Positions 7,398 to 14,000 of a stretch of DNA of 16,886 bases are shown piece after piece (position 1 is the stretch's first letter; each line of letters starts with the position of its first letter). The DNA lies in the NCBI GenBank assembly GCA_937895465.1, contig CALAYY010000206.1, forward strand, positions 1-16,886. The letters are read 5' to 3'. Under the pieces are notes generated by a model that saw only the letters and a list, made by a program, of their open reading frames with translations, had not been told where the DNA came from and did no database searches. Origin of the DNA: an uncultured Clostridia bacterium (lineage in GTDB: Bacteria > Bacillota > Clostridia > Christensenellales > DUVY01). The position numbers and the translations under genes are program-made.

Positions 7398-8174
7398 TTA
7401 AAGTTCTTTATGTAAAATGTTTTGCCAGAATTTTTTATATGTTTTTTGAGCCTTTTTATCTGAAGATAAAAACTTAACCTTTCCGCCTTTAAAACTATCA
7501 TTGATAAGATTATTTTTGGTTAATATATTTTTTAAATTTTGTGCTACACCCATATTTCCGTCAAAGATTATTATATCATTGAAAAACTCTTTTATTATAT
7601 CTTTTACAAACAAATAATGTGTACACCCCAAAACAACAGCTTTTATATCCATATCTTTTAATGGACACAATATCTCAAAGATACAACTTTTAAGTTTGGA
7701 TAGATTATCAATATTTTGCTCTATTAATCTTGCAAGATTTTCTAAGGGCAAAATAATAATCTTTTCTGAGCCGTAACGATCTACTAAAGATTTAAATTTT
7801 GGTTGATTAGCAGCGGCATTAGTCAGCATAACCAAAACCTTACCAACCTTTGTATATAAACATGCAGGCTTTATAGCCGGTTCAATACCGATTATGTTAA
7901 CTTTATGTTTGCTTCTTAATGCAGAAATTGCAGCTGCAGTTGCTGTATTACATGCAATAACAACTGCTTTTACATCTTTCGAAATCAGCTTATCAACGGC
8001 GTCAAGGGTTAGTTCTGTTATTTTTTGTTCACAAAGATTACCATAAGGACTATTTTTGGTATCTCCAAAATACAAAAAGTTTTCATGCGGTAAAACATCA
8101 ATACAAGCCTTTAAAACGCTTATACCTCCAACACCGCTGTCAAAAACACCTATGGGCAAGTTTCTTTTACACAC
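7398..8174 (-). CDS. murI: Glutamate racemase
   Basis: MurI makes D-glutamate for peptidoglycan from L-glutamate in the cytoplasm. The protein has 258 residues. The N-terminal signature PIGVFDSGVGGISV is followed by FGDTKNSPYG, the first catalytic cysteine C75 in VIACNTATAAA and the second catalytic cysteine C184 with H186 in LGCTHY. The usual ATP-x-T segment reads MLTNAAAN here, a mild deviation. The start is GTG at 8174. No ribosome binding site precedes it, and a TATAAT lies only 9 bases upstream, so the message may be leaderless or nearly so. It is the first gene of the operon ending with ispH-rpsA, placed after the GNAT terminator. Confidence 0.93.
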   Translation of the reverse strand: MCKRNLPIGVFDSGVGGISVLKACIDVLPHENFLYFGDTKNSPYGNLCEQKITELTLDAVDKLISKDVKAVVIACNTATAAAISALRSKHKVNIIGIEPAIKPACLYTKVGKVLVMLTNAAANQPKFKSLVDRYGSEKIIILPLENLARLIEQNIDNLSKLKSCIFEILCPLKDMDIKAVVLGCTHYLFVKDIIKEFFNDIIIFDGNMGVAQNLKNILTKNNLINDSFKGGKVKFLSSDKKAQKTYKKFWQNILHKEL

Positions 8175-8182
8175 AGTTAAAT

Positions 8183-8188
8183 ATTATA
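8183..8188 (-). promoter_or_regulatory. Candidate -10 element for the murI operon
   Basis: A perfect TATAAT on the minus strand ends 8 bases before the murI GTG. It lies in a 65-base gap that follows a terminator, where a promoter is expected. No good -35 hexamer is seen at 16-18 bases; TTAACA occurs at about 20 bases. The region is so AT-rich that a chance match is likely. Confidence 0.3.
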
Positions 8189-8230
8189 TTTTGGTATAAT
8201 GATAAAAATGTTAATTATAAATAATTATTT

Positions 8231-8258
8231 TTAAAAAAATCAAAAGCACTTTGATTTT
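8231..8258 (-). terminator. AU-rich hairpin terminator overlapping the GNAT stop codon
   Basis: On the minus strand AAAATCAAA (8250-8258) and TTTGATTTT (8236-8244) form a perfect 9-bp stem with a 5-base loop GTGCT. The stem is followed directly by more T residues (a TTTTTTT run in all). The GNAT stop TGA lies inside the 3' arm. Only one pair is G:C, so the stem is weak and termination may be partial, allowing read-through into murI. Confidence 0.55.
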
Positions 8259-8737
8259 GGTAAAACTTTTTGAATTTGGCTTGCTACATGCATAATCATA
8301 ATAAGACACGGACTTTCTTCATCCCATAATGTAGGTATGCATTCCAACGGCCTAAATCCCATTGCTGTATAAAAATCTCGTGTAATATTGTAATAGTAAT
8401 CAGGAAAACTGCTGTCTAATGTCTTAACTTGCAAATACTCAATATTATGCTCAATACAATAATCAAGACATTTGGCCATTAATGCCCGCCCGATTCCGTT
8501 GCGGCGATAGTTCTCAACCACTCCCATTGCGCATATTTCAGCAGAATAACTGTTATGTAATTTTAAAAACACAAAACCAATATATTGACCTTTATCCATG
8601 TATGTGAAAAAAGGTGAATCTACACTTTGCCTAACATATATATTTACAGAATCTGCTCCAAACCATTGAGGTAATTTTGATAATACATCTTTAGTAATGT
8701 TTTGTTTAATTTCATCTTGAGTAATCTCTATAACCAT
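8240..8737 (-). CDS. GNAT family N-acetyltransferase
   Basis: The 165-residue protein has the acetyl-CoA-binding motif A as ICAMGVVENYRRNGIGRALM, matching V-x-x-x-xR-x-x-G-x-G/A. Motif B is near ITRDFYTAMGFRPLE, where a Tyr-x-x-x-GF element closes the fold. The start ATG is well supported by AGGATGA a few bases upstream. It follows nadE by 54 bases on the same strand and ends in a terminator hairpin, so it is the last gene of the DUF1538-PII-nadE operon. The acceptor substrate cannot be told from sequence. The tail VASQIQKVLPKSKCF extends slightly beyond a minimal GNAT domain. Confidence 0.8.
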   Translation of the reverse strand: MVIEITQDEIKQNITKDVLSKLPQWFGADSVNIYVRQSVDSPFFTYMDKGQYIGFVFLKLHNSYSAEICAMGVVENYRRNGIGRALMAKCLDYCIEHNIEYLQVKTLDSSFPDYYYNITRDFYTAMGFRPLECIPTLWDEESPCLIMIMHVASQIQKVLPKSKCF

Positions 8738-8791
8738 TATTCATCCTATTTGTTTTAGATAAAGCCTGTTAATAGAAACAGATTATATGAA

Positions 8792-10708
8792 TTATAGCAT
8801 TTCAATTTCCTTTTGCCAAACCTTTACGCTTGCATCACTTGGCATTCTAAAATCAGCTCTTGGAGATAATGATACACTCCCTACCTTAGGCCCGTCTGGA
8901 CTACATGATCTTTTGAACTGATTGGCAAAGAACCTTTTATAAAACACTAGAAGCCATTTTTTTATTGAATCTTTTGAATAACTCTCCATAAAAGCATGTT
9001 TTGCAAGTCTGAATATCTTTTTTGGGCTAAAACCAAAACGAATCATATAATATAGAAAAAAATCATGTAATTCATATGGTCCAACTATTTCTTCAGTTTT
9101 TTGGCTTATATTATCAGAAGCGTAATTATCAGAATTTGAAGGCACTAATTCAGGACTTATGGGAGTGTTTAAAATATCAATCAAAACTTTGGATTTTTCT
9201 AAATCCTTGGTTTTTTGAGCTTCATACCACACCAAATGCCTTACCAAAGTTTTTGGAACAGAACAGTTTACACTATACATTGACATGTGATCGCCGCCGT
9301 ATGTAGTAAACCCCAAAGCAAGCTCAGATAAGTCCCCTGTCCCAATCATAAGTGCATTAGTGTTGTTGGCAATATCCATTAATATCTGCGTTCTTTCACG
9401 AGCCTGCGCATTCTCATAAGCTATACCAAAGTTATCATTATCAACACCTATATCTTTAAGATGTTGTTCTATTGCTTTTTTTATCGGTATTTCCAAAAAT
9501 GTGACTCCTTCAAGTGTTGCCAATAATTTTGAATTAGTTTTTGTACGTAAACTGCTGGCAACAGAAGGCATAGAAACTGCTGTAATATCCTTTTTATCTA
9601 AACGCAAAATCTCAAATGCTCTTATCGTCACTATTAATGCCAATGTCGAATCCAAGCCGCCTGATAAGCCTAATATAGCTCTAGATACACCTATTGCCTT
9701 TAGTCTAGTGCTAAGTCCGTGCGCCTGCATATTGAGAATAGTTTCACATCTGCAAAACATTTCATTCTGATCTATAGGGATAAAAGGAGTTTGAGAAATT
9801 TTATGGGTTAGCTGTGTTTCTTTTTTTTTTAGAGAAAAGGTGATTTTCTTGATATCTTTTTCATCAGTAAAAAACTTTGTCCTAAGTCTTTCATGGCTAA
9901 TCTTTTCAATATCAATTTCATTAATTGTAAGTCCTGTACTAAACAACTCTGACTCTTCAATTATTGTTCCGTTTTCAGCTATAATATTTTGACCAGAAAA
10001 AACCATATCGGTTGAAGATTCGCCGCTTCCGGCATTACTATAAATATAACCGCAAATGCCCTTTGCCGATTGAGAGGCTACAAGAAGTTTACGATAATCA
10101 GCTTTACCAATTAATTCACTTGAAGCAGACAAATTAGCAATTATAATAGCTCCTGCTTTTATGTACTTGTTAGAAGGCGATTCAATAACCCACAAATCCT
10201 CACCAAGTTCAACACCAAGAGAAAAGTTTTTTATATAATTTTCAATAAAAATTATATTATTACTCAAAGGAACATTTTGATCAAAAAAATCAAAATTGCA
10301 ATCTATATCTCCACCTGAAAAGTATCTATATTCATAAAATTCTGAATAACTGGGTATGTTCTTTTTAGGTACAAGTCCTAATAATTTTCCTTTTGATATC
10401 ACAGCAGCGCAATTATACAATTTGTCATTATGTTTGATAGGCAATCCTATCAAAACAATCATTTCAATGTTTTTTGACGCTACAATAATAGTATTAAGAG
10501 CTTCAATAGCACTTGAAATCAATATTTGCTGCAAAAACAAATCACCACAAGTAACACCTGTAACGCAAAGCTCAGGAAAAACAACCAAATCCACACCAAG
10601 CTTATCAGCTTGATTAATCAGTTTGATTATCTCAGCAGCATTGTTATCACAATTAGCTGGAATTATTTCAGATGTTGCTGCAGCTACCTTAATAAAACCG
10701 TCTTTCAT
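8792..10708 (-). CDS. nadE: Glutamine-dependent NAD+ synthetase with apparent loss of the glutaminase nucleophile
   Basis: NadE amidates nicotinic acid adenine dinucleotide to NAD+ with ATP. The 638 residues form two domains. Residues 1-285 are a nitrilase-like glutaminase domain that normally releases ammonia from glutamine with a Glu-Lys-Cys triad. Residues of about 310-638 are the ATP-pyrophosphatase synthetase domain, with the PP-loop SGGLDSTL (349-356), MIGTGDLSELALGFTTYGGD and MYSVN with VPKTLVR intact. In the first domain E46 (FPELCVTG) and K115 (VPKKNIPSYSEF) are present. The segment that is normally VE-[IL]-C-ED-[LM]-W reads GVELGEDLW, so the nucleophile position 169 is Gly (codon GGT at 10204-10202). 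The synthetase half looks functional, so the protein may be ammonia-only. GAGG lies six bases before the ATG, 11 bases after the second PII-like gene, placing it in that operon. Confidence 0.92.
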   Translation of the reverse strand: MKDGFIKVAAATSEIIPANCDNNAAEIIKLINQADKLGVDLVVFPELCVTGVTCGDLFLQQILISSAIEALNTIIVASKNIEMIVLIGLPIKHNDKLYNCAAVISKGKLLGLVPKKNIPSYSEFYEYRYFSGGDIDCNFDFFDQNVPLSNNIIFIENYIKNFSLGVELGEDLWVIESPSNKYIKAGAIIIANLSASSELIGKADYRKLLVASQSAKGICGYIYSNAGSGESSTDMVFSGQNIIAENGTIIEESELFSTGLTINEIDIEKISHERLRTKFFTDEKDIKKITFSLKKKETQLTHKISQTPFIPIDQNEMFCRCETILNMQAHGLSTRLKAIGVSRAILGLSGGLDSTLALIVTIRAFEILRLDKKDITAVSMPSVASSLRTKTNSKLLATLEGVTFLEIPIKKAIEQHLKDIGVDNDNFGIAYENAQARERTQILMDIANNTNALMIGTGDLSELALGFTTYGGDHMSMYSVNCSVPKTLVRHLVWYEAQKTKDLEKSKVLIDILNTPISPELVPSNSDNYASDNISQKTEEIVGPYELHDFFLYYMIRFGFSPKKIFRLAKHAFMESYSKDSIKKWLLVFYKRFFANQFKRSCSPDGPKVGSVSLSPRADFRMPSDASVKVWQKEIEML

Positions 10709-10719
10709 AGACGCCTCAA

Positions 10720-11064
10720 TTATTCTTTATTAAATTCTTCAGGCACGGTTAACTTGGAAAACCCGAGTGCTTTTTCAACAGGTAAGGAAAAAACTAGACC
10801 TTTATGTTCTTCATCTTCATTGTCATTGGCTTGATTAATAATAGCCTGCATAATAGCAGCCTTTTTTTCTTGAGATGTTACAATCAAAAGCAGTTCTTTT
10901 TCGGCATGCAAAGCAATTCCAAAAAACTTTGCCATATCCTCTTTAATTGTTCCCCTGCCTGTCAAAATTGTGCCGCCTGTAGCACCTGCTTTTTTGGCAG
11001 CCGCCATAGCGTCATCTGCGTAACCTCTATTAACAATACTAACAACTAAATTTAGCTGTGACAT
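10720..11064 (-). CDS. Small PII-like protein, second of a pair
   Basis: A 114-residue protein with the PII (GlnB-like ferredoxin) fold pattern: strand LNLVVSIVNRG, helix ADDAMAAAKKAG, strand GGTILTGRGTI, then EKELLLIVTSQEKKAAIMQAI and a final strand GLVFSLPVEKALGF. Classical PII proteins carry a T-loop with a uridylylated Tyr (around residue 51) and a TGxxGDGKIF nucleotide motif. Neither is seen, and the T-loop region is short (TIKEDMAKFFGIALHA). The frame is open 29 residues further upstream inside the preceding gene, but ATG at 11064 has AAAGGGG at ideal distance and begins directly at the first strand. It starts one base after the stop of the first PII-like gene and is followed by nadE. 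Probable role: ligand-binding regulator of the adjacent DUF1538 membrane protein, by analogy with PII–AmtB; this is inference. Confidence 0.78.
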   Translation of the reverse strand: MSQLNLVVSIVNRGYADDAMAAAKKAGATGGTILTGRGTIKEDMAKFFGIALHAEKELLLIVTSQEKKAAIMQAIINQANDNEDEEHKGLVFSLPVEKALGFSKLTVPEEFNKE

Positions 11065-11065
11065 T

Positions 11066-11416
11066 TTAATACCCCTTTTGTGAATTTTTAATAAATTGTT
11101 TGAATGTATCCAATCCGCCAATACTGTTAATTGGAACAGTAAAAGCAACACCGTTAGTAGGATTTTCTATCTTAAAATCATCTTTTAGGATAGTAAAGAC
11201 ATCATCAATAAGCTCTTCTTTTATTATACTACAAACAACATCTTTTTCAGTCTCTCCAAATCCTAAGTATTCTAAGATTTCACTATTAGCAGTACCACGG
11301 CCCAAAAAGATAACATGGAAATTCATTCCTCTATCATCTAATAAATCTGTTATTTTTGACCCTTTATTACGGTCAACAATAATAAACAGCATATGAAGTT
11401 TAGATTTTGCTTCCAT
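11066..11416 (-). CDS. Small PII-like protein, first of a pair
   Basis: A 116-residue protein of the same size and layout as its downstream neighbour: KLHMLFIIVDRNKG, NFHVIFLGRGTANSEILEYL, KDVVCSIIKEELIDDVFTIL and NGVAFTVPINSIGG. Both share the FLGRGT/LTGRGT element after the second strand, yet differ almost everywhere else, so they are old paralogues that may form a heteromer. No T-loop tyrosine or classical PII nucleotide-binding motif is visible. GGAG precedes the ATG (GCGGAGATTAATAATG). It lies 88 bases downstream of the DUF1538 gene with no convincing terminator between, so co-transcription is likely. Confidence 0.75.
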   Translation of the reverse strand: MEAKSKLHMLFIIVDRNKGSKITDLLDDRGMNFHVIFLGRGTANSEILEYLGFGETEKDVVCSIIKEELIDDVFTILKDDFKIENPTNGVAFTVPINSIGGLDTFKQFIKNSQKGY

Positions 11417-11504
11417 TATTAATCTCCGCTTTCAATAATTTGATTATCAATTTCTTGTATTTTTTCCTTTTATTGATTTTATTAGCTGTTAAACCTTGTT
11501 TTTA

Positions 11505-13016
11505 TTAATCTTGTAATTCAACAATAGTAGTGTCAGCTTTTTTAACTTTTTCATGTTTTTTCTTAGAAGATTTGATCTTATAAATCAAACCCATAATTTG
11601 TATTGCTATAATCGGCATCATTGCAACCAAGGCTACTGCCCCAAAAGAATTAACTAATGAGCCAGGTCCGTCAAACAGATAAGAGCCCATTGCTAAAGGG
11701 ACTATAAAGGTAGATGCCATAACGCCTGTTGCCACACTTCCTGAATCAAAGGCTATAGCTGTAAATACTTCGGGAACAAAAAATGAAAGCACATTAGCAA
11801 TAATATATCCAGGCACCAAAAAGTACAAAATATTTATATGATATAATGCCCTTACCATAGTCAAAGCAACTGCAGACCCTACACCGATAGTAAGACTAAA
11901 AAATATCATAGAATTAGGTATAGCACCGCCTGTTATTTGCTCGACTTGTTTTTTCAGCACATGTACAGCAGGCTCGGCAATTATTATTAGAACGCCTATC
12001 AAAAAGCCTATAGGTATTAGTATCCAACTATAACTTAACGATGTTAAATGTTTGCCAAAATATTGACCTAAAGGAACAAAACCAATATTAGTACCAGTTA
12101 AAAATAAAGTTATTCCTATATATAGATAAATTAGACCTATAATTAATTTTTTGGCATATCTAAAAGAAATATCACGATGAATTAATTGAAACACCAAAAA
12201 TAAAATTATGACAGGACTTATTGCAATAGCAACATCAATCATGTATTGCGGTAACGCTTTGATAAAAAGCGAAGGAATTTGTGACATTTCCACACTTACA
12301 TAATCTTCAACAACAATTAAACTGTCTCCTGCTTTTGAAAATAGACCAAAAACCAATACCGCAAAAATCGACCCTAATGGTGCAATTCCGACCAGACCAA
12401 AACTATCGCTTTCAGTAGTCTTACTGCTTCTTATTGCAGCTATGCCTGCTCCAAACGTCATTATAAACGGTACTGCTATCGGTCCTGTTGCAGCACCTGC
12501 AGAATCAAAAGCTATCGAAACAAAGCTGTTCTGATTATTAATAATAACTATAGCTATAATTATAAAGTAAGTTATAGAAAAGATATATTTGGCTTTTATC
12601 TTAAAAAGCGTTCTTAATATTCCTAAAACAAAAAATACTCCAATTCCTAATCCAACCACTAAGATAAATAGATTATTGTCTACTTTGGGTATTTGTTCAG
12701 CATAAACATGAAGATTAGGCTCAGCTATAACTATAAACGCTCCGATAAAAAAGCTTATTATAATTATAAACCAGATGTTTTTGGACTTGCCTACATTTTT
12801 ACCTAACATCTGACCTATAGGTATCATTGCATTGTCCGTTCCCAAAGAGAACAAAAAGATGCCAAGCATCAAAAGCATCAATCCCACAAAAAATAGAACA
12901 AATAGGTCCCAAGGCATATCGGGTAAAAATATAAATCTAACTAAGACAATTATTACCGCGATAGGTAAGCAGGAAAAAAGTGTTTCTTTAATTTTCGGCA
13001 GGATTGTTTTTCTCAT
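11505..13016 (-). CDS. DUF1538 polytopic membrane protein with two homologous halves
   Basis: A 503-residue, very hydrophobic inner-membrane protein with about a dozen predicted membrane segments. It consists of two repeats offset by about 250 residues. GTDNAMIPIGQMLG (59-72) corresponds to GTNIGFVPLGQYFG (308-321), AEPNLHV (98-104) to AEPAVHV (348-354), and AFDSAGAATGP (169-179) to AFDSGSVATGV (422-432). This matches the DUF1538 family, whose function I do not know to be established. The two-fold repeated polar motifs within helices look like a transporter or channel built by gene duplication. A cytoplasmic Lys-rich tail (SSKKKHEKVKKAD) ends it. ATG at 13016 follows AGGAG at six bases; an upstream ATG at 13043 lacks a site. 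It leads the operon with the two PII-like genes, suggesting that they gate it. Confidence 0.85.
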   Translation of the reverse strand: MRKTILPKIKETLFSCLPIAVIIVLVRFIFLPDMPWDLFVLFFVGLMLLMLGIFLFSLGTDNAMIPIGQMLGKNVGKSKNIWFIIIISFFIGAFIVIAEPNLHVYAEQIPKVDNNLFILVVGLGIGVFFVLGILRTLFKIKAKYIFSITYFIIIAIVIINNQNSFVSIAFDSAGAATGPIAVPFIMTFGAGIAAIRSSKTTESDSFGLVGIAPLGSIFAVLVFGLFSKAGDSLIVVEDYVSVEMSQIPSLFIKALPQYMIDVAIAISPVIILFLVFQLIHRDISFRYAKKLIIGLIYLYIGITLFLTGTNIGFVPLGQYFGKHLTSLSYSWILIPIGFLIGVLIIIAEPAVHVLKKQVEQITGGAIPNSMIFFSLTIGVGSAVALTMVRALYHINILYFLVPGYIIANVLSFFVPEVFTAIAFDSGSVATGVMASTFIVPLAMGSYLFDGPGSLVNSFGAVALVAMMPIIAIQIMGLIYKIKSSKKKHEKVKKADTTIVELQD

Positions 13017-13059
13017 TAATACTCCTATATATAATATAATCAAAATGTTATTAAAATAA

Positions 13060-13088
13060 TTTACTTTATTATACTTTAATAAAGTAAA
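13060..13088. promoter_or_regulatory. Perfect 12-bp inverted repeat, candidate operator of the DUF1538-PII-nadE operon
   Basis: On the minus strand TTTACTTTATTA is followed by the 5-base spacer AAGTA and then TAATAAAGTAAA, a perfect 12-bp inverted repeat. It contains three copies of the heptamer TAAAGTA: one inverted and two direct copies 10 bp apart, that is, one helical turn. It spans the -10 hexamer and most of the promoter spacer, where a bound protein would block RNA polymerase. The regulator is not encoded recognisably in the window. Confidence 0.65.
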
Positions 13089-13095
13089 AAGTCAA
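13068..13095 (-). promoter_or_regulatory. Promoter of the DUF1538-PII-PII-nadE-GNAT operon
   Basis: On the minus strand TTGACT (13090-13095), a 16-base spacer and TATAAT (13068-13073) form a near-consensus housekeeping promoter. The start would be near 13061, giving a leader of about 45 bases before the DUF1538 ATG. It overlaps the inverted repeat at 13060-13088. Confidence 0.75.
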
Positions 13096-13122
13096 AATGA
13101 ATAATCAAAAACTATAATTAGA

Positions 13123-13701
13123 TTAATGATAAGACTTTTCTAAAGAAAATAAATATGTTTTATATTTGTGTAAATTGCCTTTATAGATGATTTTATTAGA
13201 TAATACATCTAAAAAAGTTTGAGGGCGTACTGCACCTATAGGTATTTTCAAATCTAAAACATTGTTAGAATGTAAAATATAATAAACAAATTCAGAACAT
13301 GCAAAACGGTATTTATTACGCCTTACTGATGAGAACAAATGGTTATACAAGGTTCTGTAATTATATTTATATTTCTTTTTATTGGCAACAAAATGTTCAA
13401 GGCTTTTTTTTACATTATCATACTGTTCTTGAGTTGCATCTAATTCTAAGACAGCGCACGGAACAAAAGGTGAGAACATATAGACACCGTAATTAATCCG
13501 CTCTTCTGTAAAACCGCCCAAAAAAGGATTGTTTATTCTTTTTCTGCCAAAACTATACATTTTATCCAAATTTTTATCTAAGGATATAGCTGAATGGGTA
13601 TATTTATCGCCCATAAAAAGTGCTATTATTCTTGAAAAGACTGATGATGTTTTGGTCAATAATATATATATATGTTTTTTTTCTTCTGAATTTATATTCA
13701 T
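13123..13701 (-). CDS. Permuted papain-like (YiiX/NlpC-P60-related) domain protein
   Basis: A 192-residue protein with no signal peptide or membrane helix. A histidine motif DKYTHSAISLD (H36) comes before a cysteine motif FACSEFVYYIL (C135). This His-then-Cys order, with a small hydrophobic strand after His and a helix starting at Cys, is that of circularly permuted papain-like enzymes (LRAT/YiiX/YaeF type) of the NlpC/P60 superfamily. Members cleave or transfer acyl or peptide amide bonds; the substrate here is unknown, and the lack of a secretion signal argues against a simple cell-wall role. The ATG at 13701 has AGG six bases upstream. It is transcribed from its own promoter, diverging from the FAD-Rieske unit, and ends 107 bases before the DUF1538 start. 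I am fairly sure of the fold class, not of the function. Confidence 0.65.
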   Translation of the reverse strand: MNINSEEKKHIYILLTKTSSVFSRIIALFMGDKYTHSAISLDKNLDKMYSFGRKRINNPFLGGFTEERINYGVYMFSPFVPCAVLELDATQEQYDNVKKSLEHFVANKKKYKYNYRTLYNHLFSSVRRNKYRFACSEFVYYILHSNNVLDLKIPIGAVRPQTFLDVLSNKIIYKGNLHKYKTYLFSLEKSYH

Positions 13702-13734
13702 TAAATACCTAATTATTATACTGTAATCTTAATA

Positions 13735-13763
13735 ATAATATCTTATATTATTTATACGGTCAA
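13735..13763 (-). promoter_or_regulatory. Promoter of the papain-like gene
   Basis: On the minus strand TTGACC (13758-13763), a 17-base spacer and TATTAT (13735-13740) give five of six matches in each box. The start would be near 13728, about 27 bases before the ATG at 13701. A second TATAAT at 13715-13720 has no partner -35 box. Confidence 0.6.
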
Positions 13764-13857
13764 ATGTTCTATATGATATGATAACATTTTTTTGATTTAA
13801 TGCAATATTTTAAACCAAAATTCTCATAATATATTTGGAGTATTTGGAGGCAAAATT

Positions 13858-13938
13858 TTGAGAAGGTTAAGTAAAATAAGAAAGTATATTTCAAAACAAG
13901 TAAAGTTAGCCAGAAAGAACCGCGGCGTTATAGAATAA
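13858..13938 (+). CDS. Putative 26-residue basic peptide, short ORF upstream of FAD-Rieske gene
   Basis: The longest good reading frame between the divergent genes starts at TTG 13858 and ends at TAA 13936-13938. It is preceded by GGAGG seven bases upstream (TTTGGAGGCAAAATT), the strongest Shine-Dalgarno in the window; a second GGAG lies ten bases earlier. The product begins MRRLSKIRKY and ends RKNRGVIE. Eleven of 26 residues are Lys or Arg, spaced as in a cationic amphipathic helix. It lies 62 bases before the FAD-Rieske start on the same strand, so it could be a leader peptide, a small regulatory or membrane-active peptide, or simply a chance frame. No homologue is recognised. The ribosome binding site is the main evidence; the TTG start and tiny size are the main doubts. 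Confidence 0.5.
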   Translation: MRRLSKIRKYISKQVKLARKNRGVIE

Positions 13939-13954
13939 TCTAATTATGATTATT
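13934..13954 (+). terminator. Weak hairpin overlapping the stop of the small ORF (possible attenuator)
   Basis: AATAATC (13934-13940) pairs with GATTATT (13948-13954) around a 7-base loop and is followed by TCTTAATATT. The stop codon of the 26-residue ORF lies in the 5' arm. With a single G:C pair it is too weak for a firm call, but its position between a peptide ORF and the FAD-Rieske gene is attenuator-like. Confidence 0.25.
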
Positions 13955-14000
13955 TCTTAATATTATCGCCAATACTATTATAAAAAACTAAGGAATTAAA

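Noticed and set aside
8192..8200. Extended -10 promoter (TGGTATAAT) on the plus strand between murI and GNAT
   Set aside because: No -35 partner at the right distance, and transcription would run antisense into the GNAT and nadE genes with no plus-strand gene to serve. The AT-rich context makes chance likely.
8761..8790. Small hairpin (CTGTT/AACAG) between nadE and GNAT as a terminator
   Set aside because: Only five base pairs, with no T-run after it. GNAT has a good ribosome binding site right behind, so it is better read as an intercistronic spacer.
13702..14000. Riboswitch, tRNA or other structured RNA in the divergent intergenic region
   Set aside because: Apart from one promoter, the small ORF and a weak hairpin, I found no cloverleaf, T-box or conserved aptamer-like pairing. 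The rest is AT-rich sequence without strong stems.
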